Shown piece by piece: positions 7,085 to 12,693 of a stretch of DNA of 19,132 nt. A program made the translations under genes and the position numbers. The notes below the pieces were generated by a model that saw only the letters and a program-made list of their open reading frames with translations, was not told the origin of the DNA and did not search any database. Each line of letters starts with the position of its first letter. Position 1 is the stretch's first letter. Location: positions 1 through 19,132 of the forward strand of contig JBBRMQ010000060.1 in assembly GCA_038230775.1 (NCBI GenBank). Reading direction: 5' to 3'. This DNA is from JBBRMQ01 sp038230775. GTDB taxonomy: Bacteria > Acidobacteriota > Thermoanaerobaculia > Gp7-AA8.

Positions 7085-8245
7085 ATGCGCGCCATCGTGA
7101 TCGTCTGCGACTCCCTCGGAGTCGGCGAGCTTCCCGACGCCGCCGAATTCGGCGATGAAGGCTCCAACACTCTGGGGCACGTCCTGGAAACCCATCATCC
7201 GAAGCTGCCGAACCTGACCCGACTCGGTCTCTTGCACACATTGCCTCATCCCGCGACCAGCGAGGAACCGCAGAGTGCCTTCGGCCGCATGGCCGAGGTG
7301 AGCGCGGGGAAAGACACCACGACAGGGCATTGGGAAATGATGGGCCTCATCGTGAAGGATCCATTCCGCACCTATCCCGACGGATTTCCAAAGGACCTCA
7401 TCGCGGAGTACGAGCGCCGGATCGGCCGCAAGACGCTCGGCAACAAAGCGGCTTCCGGAACCGTGATCCTCGACGAGCTCGGCGAGGAACATATGCGGAC
7501 GGGGGAACCGATCGTCTACACGTCGGCCGACTCCGTATTTCAGGTTGCCGCGCACGAGGACGTGATTCCGGTTCAGGAGCTGTGGCGGATCTGCGCGATC
7601 GCGCGTGAGCTGATGCGCGGCGAGCACAACATCGGCCGCATCATCGCTCGGCCGTTCATGGGAGCGAAGAAGGGGCAGTTCAAGCGCACCGCGAACCGCA
7701 AGGATTTCTCGGTCAGGCCGACCGGGGAGACCGTCGTCGAGCGGGCGCACAAGAACGGGCGCAAGGTCGTCGGCATCGGCAAGATTGCCGACATCTTCGA
7801 TCGCGTGGGCATCGACACCGAGATCCGAAGCGAATCGAACTCCGACGGCATGAACAAGACCATCGATCTCATTCGCCAGTCGGACGCGAGCCTGATCTTC
7901 ACGAATCTCGTCGACTTCGATTCGAAGTACGGCCATCGCAATGACGCGGCAGGCTACGCGAGAGCGCTCGAGACCTTCGACGCGGAGCTGGCCGGCGTGT
8001 TGACCGCCATGCGCACGAACGACCTGCTCTTCATCACCGCGGACCACGGCTGCGACCCGACCGACGTCTCGACGGACCACACCCGCGAGTACGTACCATT
8101 GCTGGTGGCCGGTCCGCGCATACAATCTCGCCGTCCCCTCGGCACTCGCGACACGTTCGCCGATCTCGGCGCGAGCGTGTGCGAACAGCTCGGGCTCTCA
8201 CGCGACGGCTTGCCGGGCCAGAGCGTACTTTCGGAGTTGAAGTGA
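7085..8245 (+). CDS. deoB: Phosphopentomutase
   Basis: DeoB converts (deoxy)ribose-1-phosphate into the 5-phosphate, the step after nucleoside phosphorolysis, so it can act in series with the deoA product. The 386-aa chain is full length for the alkaline-phosphatase-fold enzyme. Visible marks are the metal Asp9 in VIVCDSLGVGELPDA, SAGKDTTTGHWEMMG near 73-87 holding the catalytic threonine, and TADHGCDP...STDHTREYVPLL near 318-340 holding the dimanganese ligands. No clear ribosome binding site precedes ATG 7085. The stop overlaps the ATG of the next gene as TGATG. Cytosolic. Confidence 0.95.
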   Translation: MRAIVIVCDSLGVGELPDAAEFGDEGSNTLGHVLETHHPKLPNLTRLGLLHTLPHPATSEEPQSAFGRMAEVSAGKDTTTGHWEMMGLIVKDPFRTYPDGFPKDLIAEYERRIGRKTLGNKAASGTVILDELGEEHMRTGEPIVYTSADSVFQVAAHEDVIPVQELWRICAIARELMRGEHNIGRIIARPFMGAKKGQFKRTANRKDFSVRPTGETVVERAHKNGRKVVGIGKIADIFDRVGIDTEIRSESNSDGMNKTIDLIRQSDASLIFTNLVDFDSKYGHRNDAAGYARALETFDAELAGVLTAMRTNDLLFITADHGCDPTDVSTDHTREYVPLLVAGPRIQSRRPLGTRDTFADLGASVCEQLGLSRDGLPGQSVLSELK

Positions 8246-9141
8246 TGCGATACGCAATGCTGTTTTTCTTCGCGGCCGCGGCAACAGCGGCTGAAGTGCC
8301 GGTAGCGCGCGTCGCGGATGACGCACGAGCAGTCGATCGCGTCGCCGCGGCGAGCAAGCGCGACATGCCCGCGGATCTCTTTCGCCGCATGCTCAACGAA
8401 GACATCGAGCTTCTTCGCGGACGGCGCTCCGACGGAGGGTACGACTACGCGTCCTACGAGCGACTGGAGGCGGGCCGCAGCAACGAATCGGTCTCCGTCG
8501 AGGCCACCAACGACGCGGAGAAGTTCACCCGGCTGGAGATCAAGGGATCGTTCGTCTACAAGCTGGTGATCGAGTCGCCGTCTCGCCGGATGCTGGTGAC
8601 GAAAAACCGTCGCGTGTTCATCGACCACGTCGAGATCGAATTCATCCCCGAGAAGGGCGGTGCGGCGAAGCGGCAGACGGCGAGCATTCAGGCCTGGCTC
8701 GAGCCGGGAACGCTTCGCAACGTCGACTTCGATGAGATCGCGAAGCAGGCCACGGTCCGCGTGTTCGCGCGAACGGACAAGGCGGACGGCTATGGCAATC
8801 TCACTCTGTCGCTGATCCAGGCGCGCGTTTCCGACAATCCCGACAGCCCGTACGCCGATGCGATCTCGAGCGCCAAAGCGATTCTTCGAGCGGTCGATCA
8901 CGATGACGTGGGTTCGATGCGTGCGATGGCGCAGCGGATGGCGAACGACCTGCAGCCTAAAGTCGAAGCCACCGCCCCGACTCCAAAAACGATGGAGGTC
9001 GTCGCGCCGCGCCTCGATCTCGAGTTGATGGCCGAGCTCCAGGCGGTCGAGGATCTCCTGACAGGCAACGAGAACGAGCGCCGGCAGGGGCTCGATCGCC
9101 TCCACCAGCTGATTCGAAAAATGAGACCCGCCGCGCGTTGA
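8245..9141 (+). CDS. Secreted protein of unknown function, coupled to deoB
   Basis: The 298-aa product begins with a short signal peptide (MRYAMLFFFAAAATAA, probable cut before EVP). After that it is charged and helical, with a central beta-rich part (SVEATNDAEKFTRLEIKG, FVYKLVIESPSRRMLVT, VEIEFIPEKGG) that resembles a small periplasmic domain, and a helical C-terminus ending in HQLIRKMRPAAR. I recognise no family. The start at ATG 8245 is chosen because it overlaps the deoB stop (TGATG), has GGAG at 8233-8236, and begins the signal peptide; the open frame upstream lies inside deoB. Translational coupling to deoB suggests co-expression, but not a shared pathway. Confidence 0.72.
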   Translation: MRYAMLFFFAAAATAAEVPVARVADDARAVDRVAAASKRDMPADLFRRMLNEDIELLRGRRSDGGYDYASYERLEAGRSNESVSVEATNDAEKFTRLEIKGSFVYKLVIESPSRRMLVTKNRRVFIDHVEIEFIPEKGGAAKRQTASIQAWLEPGTLRNVDFDEIAKQATVRVFARTDKADGYGNLTLSLIQARVSDNPDSPYADAISSAKAILRAVDHDDVGSMRAMAQRMANDLQPKVEATAPTPKTMEVVAPRLDLELMAELQAVEDLLTGNENERRQGLDRLHQLIRKMRPAAR

Positions 9142-9192
9142 AGCCCGTGCGGCAAGTCATTCGGATCACTCGACCTTACGGGCTGTCGAGTG
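9142..9192 (+). terminator. Hairpins after the deoB operon (possible terminator, no T-run)
   Basis: Two overlapping stem options follow the stop at 9141. One is an 8-bp perfect stem 9167-9174/9185-9192 (CACTCGAC/GTCGAGTG, 10-nt loop). The other is a 7-bp pair AGCCCGT 9142-9148 with ACGGGCT 9178-9184. They are mutually exclusive. No T-run follows, so intrinsic termination is uncertain. The carD promoter lies downstream, so this is the 3' end of the deoB transcript rather than a carD leader. Confidence 0.35.
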
Positions 9193-9250
9193 TGACTCCG
9201 GACACATGAAATAACCCTTACCTGAGCCTGTCGCGCGCAGGTTCCAAGGT

Positions 9251-9279
9251 TTGACGCCCCCAGGACCGTGCCGTACAAT
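9251..9279 (+). promoter_or_regulatory. Sigma70-type promoter for carD
   Basis: TTGACG (9251-9256) and TACAAT (9274-9279) are separated by 17 bp, five of six matches to each consensus hexamer with optimal spacing. A transcript starting near 9286 would have a leader of about 38 nt containing the AAAGGAG ribosome binding site of carD (9311-9317). It is the best promoter match I found in the window. Confidence 0.65.
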
Positions 9280-9323
9280 GCCGCTCCCCTCTGGTTTCCA
9301 TCAGAATCCGAAAGGAGCCTTAT

Positions 9324-9833
9324 TTGTCTACGCAGAAAATTGGATTCAAGGTCGGCGACAAACTCGTTTACCCGAATCACGGCGTCACCGTTGTCGAGCA
9401 GATTGGTGAATCGCAGGTCATCGGGCCGGGTGATACGTACTACCACCTCCGTTTGCTCGCGAACAACTCGCGACTCATGGTGCCCATCGGTAATACGGAT
9501 CGAGTCGGATTGCGCCGGCTGTACCAGCAGAAGGAAATGAAGACCCTCTTCAGCCTTCTGGAAGCGCGGGTGGCCAAAAGCCACACGGATTGGAAGGGTC
9601 GTTACCGCGAGAATCTCGAAAAGATGAAGACCGGCCGCCTCGAAGACGTCGCAGAGGTTCTGAAGAATCTCAACGAGGTCTCCAAGAAGAAGAGCCTCTC
9701 CTTCCGCGAAAAGAAGATGTACGACCGCGCGAAGTATCTTCTCGTCTCCGAAGTGGCGATCGTGAAGGGCGTCCCCGAGATGGAAGCGGAGAAGCTCATT
9801 CAGAAAGCGCTGGAGAAGTCGTTAGGACATTAG
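9324..9833 (+). CDS. carD: CarD/CdnL-family transcriptional regulator
   Basis: CarD/CdnL proteins bind the RNA polymerase beta subunit and stabilise open complexes at rRNA and housekeeping promoters. The 169-aa protein has the N-terminal RNA-polymerase interaction domain (KVGDKLVYPNHGVTVVEQI, with VPIGNTDRVGLRRL closing the barrel) and a helical basic C-terminal DNA-binding domain (SLSFREKKMYDRAKYLLVSE). Length is as expected. The start is TTG at 9324, backed by AAAGGAG with 6-nt spacing to GGAG's end and by the family's usual N-terminus; no in-frame ATG fits. It has its own promoter (9251-9279) and an intrinsic terminator (9857-9891). The final codons (S-L-G-H-stop) already look like the octamer repeat that follows. 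Confidence 0.93.
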   Translation: MSTQKIGFKVGDKLVYPNHGVTVVEQIGESQVIGPGDTYYHLRLLANNSRLMVPIGNTDRVGLRRLYQQKEMKTLFSLLEARVAKSHTDWKGRYRENLEKMKTGRLEDVAEVLKNLNEVSKKKSLSFREKKMYDRAKYLLVSEVAIVKGVPEMEAEKLIQKALEKSLGH

Positions 9834-9835
9834 TT

Positions 9836-9924
9836 AGTTAGGAAGTTGGGAAGTTAGGACGTTGGGAAGTTTTTCCAACGTCCTTTTTTTTCTTCCCAAC
9901 TTCCTAACGTCCCAACTTCCCAAC
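9836..9924. repeat. Inverted octamer array (4 sense + 4 antisense units)
   Basis: Four consecutive 8-bp units run 9836-9867 (AGTTAGGA, AGTTGGGA, AGTTAGGA, CGTTGGGA). After a T-rich centre, four complementary-type units run 9893-9924 (TTCCCAAC, TTCCTAAC, GTCCCAAC, TTCCCAAC). The arms can pair imperfectly along most of their length. A related CGTTAGGA at 9820-9827 lies inside the end of carD. The array fills almost the whole carD-lipA gap and ends 11 nt before the lipA ATG. Confidence 0.85.
9857..9891 (+). terminator. Intrinsic terminator of carD, built from the octamer array
   Basis: GGACGTTGG (9857-9865) and CCAACGTCC (9875-9883) form a perfect 9-bp stem with a 9-nt loop, followed at once by eight Ts (9884-9891). 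This is a textbook rho-independent terminator, made from units of the surrounding repeat array. Confidence 0.8.
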
Positions 9925-9935
9925 TATCCTTAGCC

Positions 9936-10796
9936 ATGAGCGCCCGTCTCCCCGAATGGATCCGTGAGAAGCGGATCAACCTTCGCGAGCTGCATGACAT
10001 GAAGGCGCTCCTTCGGGAGAAGTCGCTGCACTCGGTGTGCGAGTCCCTCGCATGCCCCAACCGCACCGAGTGTTTCTCGCGGGGAACCGCGACGTTCATG
10101 ATCCTCGGCGATATCTGTACGCGGTCGTGCGGATTCTGCAACGTGACGACGGGGCGCCCGTACGCGCCACCCTCGCCTGATGAGCCCCGCGCCGTGGCCG
10201 AAGCGGCGGCGAAGATGGGGCTGAAGCATGTAGTGGTGACTTGCGTGACGCGTGACGATCTTCTGGACGGGGGCGCGCAGCAATTCGCTGACACGATCCG
10301 CGAGCTGCGCGCGCTGCTGCCCGCGGCCGCGATCGAAGTCCTCACCTCGGATTTTCACGGCAATCTCGACGCGGTGCGCACGGTGGTGAAGGCGGGGCCC
10401 GATTACTTCAATCACAACGTCGAGACCGTGCCGCGGCTCTACGACTACGTTCGCCCCGGCTCACGCTTCGAGCGGTCGCTGGGTGTGCTGCGCGAAGCGA
10501 GGCAATCCATCCTCACGAAATCCGGCTTCATGCTCGGCCTCGGCGAACGCCGCGGCGAGGTGATCGAAGTGATGGAGCGGCTGCGCGACAACGGCGTCGA
10601 GATCCTGACGATCGGACAGTATCTGCAGCCGAAGCGGGAGAAGCTCGACGTGGTGGAGTACGTCGAGCCGCGTGTATTCGACGAGTATCGCGACATCGGC
10701 GTGGAGATGGGCTTCCGCGCGGTCTTCTCGGGCCCGTTCGTACGCTCGTCGTACATGGCGGACATGGTGGTGGCAGGTGTGGGGCCAGTCCTCTGA
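9936..10796 (+). CDS. lipA: Lipoyl synthase (radical SAM)
   Basis: LipA inserts two sulfurs into protein-bound octanoyl groups to make lipoyl cofactor for pyruvate and 2-oxoglutarate dehydrogenases and the glycine cleavage system. Both clusters are visible: auxiliary cluster Cys35-X4-Cys40-X5-Cys46 (CESLACPNRTEC) and radical-SAM Cys61-X3-Cys65-X2-Cys68 (CTRSCGFC), plus the C-terminal RSSY (270-273) whose serine binds the auxiliary cluster. It has 286 residues. The last residues (VGPVL) and the TGA stop are encoded by the first unit of a 27-bp repeat that begins at 10778, so the native tail was probably replaced, downstream of all catalytic parts. No ribosome binding site is seen before ATG 9936. 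lipB is not adjacent. Confidence 0.95.
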   Translation: MSARLPEWIREKRINLRELHDMKALLREKSLHSVCESLACPNRTECFSRGTATFMILGDICTRSCGFCNVTTGRPYAPPSPDEPRAVAEAAAKMGLKHVVVTCVTRDDLLDGGAQQFADTIRELRALLPAAAIEVLTSDFHGNLDAVRTVVKAGPDYFNHNVETVPRLYDYVRPGSRFERSLGVLREARQSILTKSGFMLGLGERRGEVIEVMERLRDNGVEILTIGQYLQPKREKLDVVEYVEPRVFDEYRDIGVEMGFRAVFSGPFVRSSYMADMVVAGVGPVL

Positions 10797-10856
10797 CTGG
10801 CATGTGTGGGGCCAGTCCTCTGACTGGCATGTGTGGGGCCAGTCCTCTGACTGGCA
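10778..10856. repeat. 27-bp hairpin repeat, three tandem copies, overlapping the lipA stop
   Basis: Units start at 10778, 10805 and 10832 (the third is 25 nt) and are identical. Each holds a 7-bp perfect stem with a 4-nt loop: GCCAGTC, CTCT, GACTGGC. The lipA stop codon (10794-10796) is in the loop/stem of copy 1. In translated frames the unit gives spurious peptides such as WGQSSDW. It may slow or end lipA transcription, but no T-run follows. Confidence 0.92.
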
Positions 10857-10871
10857 GCCGGAGAACAGAAC

Positions 10872-10983
10872 CAGAATGCAGAATGCAGAATGCAGAATGA
10901 TGAATATGAATGATGAATGAACGGAGCTGCCGACGCGACTGTTTCAGCATTCTGCATTCTGCATTCTGCATTCTGTCTTTTTT
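10872..10983 (+). terminator. Inverted GAATGCA heptamer array with T-run (probable lipA terminator)
   Basis: Positions 10872-10899 are CAGAATG repeated four times, and 10948-10975 are CATTCTG repeated four times, a perfect 28-bp inverted repeat. The 48-nt loop holds degenerate units (GAATGAT, GAATATG). Six Ts follow at 10978-10983, after TC, so the transcript can form a long stem ahead of a U-tract. A further CTGCATTC copy lies just after the T-run. It occupies the lipA-xerD gap. The terminator role is inferred from structure. Confidence 0.7.
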
Positions 10984-11002
10984 CTGCATTCCGTCTTTCG
11001 GA

Positions 11003-11020
11003 GCCGGTCCGCAGACCGGC
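11003..11020 (+). repeat. Hairpin just before xerD, related to the 27-bp repeat
   Basis: GCCGGTC (11003-11009), loop CGCA, GACCGGC (11014-11020) has the same 7-bp stem and 4-nt loop design as the lipA-tail units, with an A:T pair replaced by G:C. It ends 5 nt before the xerD ATG, where a ribosome binding site would normally be. Confidence 0.6.
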
Positions 11021-11025
11021 ACGAC

Positions 11026-11919
11026 ATGACAACGGACATCGCAACCTACATCAACCTCTTTCTCGACTACCTTGCGGTCGAGCGCGGCCTGGCGAAGAAT
11101 TCGCTCGCGTCGTACCAGCACGATCTTCGGCGGTTTTCGAAATGGCTCGATGACAACGGCATCGACCCCGCTAAGGTCGACCGGCTGCAGATCGTTCGCT
11201 ACTTCCAGTCCCTTCGACGGGGCGGGATCTCGGCGCGATCCGTGGCTCGCGCGCTGGCGGCGATCCGCGGACTCTTTCGCTTTCTCGTCGCCGAGCGGCA
11301 TCTGAAACACGATCCGACCGAGAACATCGAGAACCCCAAGCTCTGGGCCAACCTGCCGAAGTCACTGCCGGCGGACGAGGTCGAGGCGCTGCTCGCGGCG
11401 CCCGATCGCACGAAGCCGGACGGGCTGCGCGACGCCGCGATGCTCGAGCTTCTGTACGCCACTGGTCTCCGTGTTTCCGAGCTCATTCGCGTGAAATCCG
11501 ACGAAATCGTGCTCGACGCCGGTTTTTTGCGCACGATCGGCAAGGGCTCCAAGGAGCGGATCGTGCCTTTCGGTGACACGGCGCGGGATGCGATCGTGGC
11601 CTACATCGAGCGCGGCCGTTCCCACTTCGTGAAGCACAACGACGAGCACCTTTTCCTCTCCAATCGGGGCCGCCCGATGACGCGCCAGTCCTTCTGGCTG
11701 AAGATCACCAAATACGCCCGCAAGGCAGGAATTACCTCGCACATCTCCCCTCACGTACTGCGCCATGCCTTCGCCACGCACCTGCTGGAGAACGGAGCGG
11801 ACCTCCGATCCGTCCAAATGATGCTTGGCCACTCCGACATCTCCACGACGCAGATCTACACCCACGTATCGCGAGCGCGGCTGCAGAAGATGTACGACCA
11901 GTTCCATCCGCGGGCATAA
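11026..11919 (+). CDS. xerD: Tyrosine site-specific recombinase, XerD/XerC type
   Basis: Xer recombinases resolve chromosome dimers at dif sites. The 297-aa protein has the SAM-like N-terminal core-binding domain (about 5-90, FLDYLAVERGLAKNSLASYQHDL) and the catalytic domain with all expected residues: Arg149 (ATGLRVSEL), Lys173 (GKGSKER), His243 and Arg246 (HVLRHAFATHLL), His269 (LGHSDISTTQIYTH) and nucleophile Tyr278. Length and spacing match XerD closely; XerC is the alternative, and I see no second Xer gene here. It looks like the housekeeping enzyme, not an integron or phage integrase. No ribosome binding site is visible, and a hairpin (11003-11020) sits immediately upstream of the ATG. 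Confidence 0.92.
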   Translation: MTTDIATYINLFLDYLAVERGLAKNSLASYQHDLRRFSKWLDDNGIDPAKVDRLQIVRYFQSLRRGGISARSVARALAAIRGLFRFLVAERHLKHDPTENIENPKLWANLPKSLPADEVEALLAAPDRTKPDGLRDAAMLELLYATGLRVSELIRVKSDEIVLDAGFLRTIGKGSKERIVPFGDTARDAIVAYIERGRSHFVKHNDEHLFLSNRGRPMTRQSFWLKITKYARKAGITSHISPHVLRHAFATHLLENGADLRSVQMMLGHSDISTTQIYTHVSRARLQKMYDQFHPRA

Positions 11920-11922
11920 TCA

Positions 11923-11943
11923 GTTGACGGTTGACGGTTCACA
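11923..11943 (+). repeat. Short GTTGACG heptamer run between xerD and the transglycosylase gene
   Basis: GTTGACG (11923-11929), GTTGACG (11930-11936) and a degenerate GTTCACA (11937-11943) are in tandem directly after the xerD stop. It is the shortest of the four short-unit arrays in the window, and has no antisense arm. It fills the gap up to the next start codon. Confidence 0.6.
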
Positions 11944-11952
11944 GTGGAGTCC

Positions 11953-12693
11953 ATGAAACGAATCCTCGCGCTCGCTTTCCTCGCTCTTGCGGCTGTGCCC
12001 GCCAGCGCGAGCATTGCGCTTTTCACCGACGGGCGCTCGCAGAAAATCGAGTCGTACAAGCTCGTCAGTGATGACGCGATCCAGCTCACGCTGAAGAACG
12101 GCGGCGCGCTTGTGATGCCGTTGACGCGCATCGATCGCATCATCGACGACGAGGTGATCCTGGCCGCAGCGACGCCGGAAGTGAAGAAGATGATCGAGGA
12201 GGGTGTGTTCCCTCACCGCTCGTGGCACTACGACCCGACGCACGGACCACTGTTCAAGTCGAAGTTCGATCCGACGATCATCGAAGCGGCGAAGAAGTTC
12301 GACGTCGACGCATCGCTCGTCTCCGCGGTGATCAAGGCGGAGTCGGACTTCAACCCGCGCGAGATGTCGAACAAGGGCGCGCGCGGACTCATGCAGCTGA
12401 TGCCATCGACCGCCGCCCGCTTCGGCGTGGCCAACTCATTCGATCCCGCGGCGAACATCTACGGCGGCGTGCGGTATCTCCGCTGGCTGCTCGAGACTTT
12501 CAAGGGCAACGCCGATCTCGCGGTGGCCGCATACAACGCCGGCGAAGGCAACGTCTGGAAGTACAACGGCGTGCCGCCCTTCCGGGAGACGATCACCTAC
12601 ATCAACCGGATCGCGAAGCACATCCGCGCCGCGGCTCAGACCGCGACGGCTTCCGCCAGCTCGGCTGCGGGCGCGATCGCCGGCCGGAACTGA
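11953..12693 (+). CDS. Lytic transglycosylase, SLT family, secreted
   Basis: The enzyme cleaves the glycan strand of peptidoglycan to 1,6-anhydromuropeptides in the periplasm. The 246-aa product has a signal peptide (MKRILALAFLALAAVPASA), a short N-terminal region of about 80 residues whose SYKLVSDDAIQLTLKNGG resembles a small beta module, then the SLT domain: catalytic Glu130 in IKAESDFNP, GARGLMQLMPSTAARFG, NIYGGVRYL and AYNAGEGNV. ATG 11953 is chosen because the signal peptide starts there; GTG 11944 in frame is possible. GGAG lies only 3 nt before the ATG. The last 58 bp overlap tail to tail with the phosphatase gene on the other strand, and the C-terminus there is low-complexity Ala/Ser. 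Confidence 0.9.
   Translation: MKRILALAFLALAAVPASASIALFTDGRSQKIESYKLVSDDAIQLTLKNGGALVMPLTRIDRIIDDEVILAAATPEVKKMIEEGVFPHRSWHYDPTHGPLFKSKFDPTIIEAAKKFDVDASLVSAVIKAESDFNPREMSNKGARGLMQLMPSTAARFGVANSFDPAANIYGGVRYLRWLLETFKGNADLAVAAYNAGEGNVWKYNGVPPFRETITYINRIAKHIRAAAQTATASASSAAGAIAGRN

Noticed and set aside
7070..9105. Long minus-strand open frames (7070-8125 and 7954-9105) opposite deoB and the secreted protein
   Set aside because: deoB is unmistakable on the plus strand; these are shadow frames with no recognisable domain or ribosome binding site.
9836..9924. CRISPR-like or replication-origin iteron reading of the octamer array
   Set aside because: Units are contiguous without spacers and mirrored into a hairpin with a T-run; no cas or replication initiator gene is present.
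10528..11310. Minus-strand open frames over the lipA-xerD gap encoding repeated peptides (MPVRGLAPH type)
   Set aside because: The peptide repeats are only translations of the three 27-bp hairpin units, and the frames run antisense to lipA and xerD.
11026..11919. Tyrosine recombinase as an integrase of a mobile element or integron
   Set aside because: Length, motif spacing and neighbours fit housekeeping XerD/XerC; there is no attachment site, cassette array or phage gene nearby.
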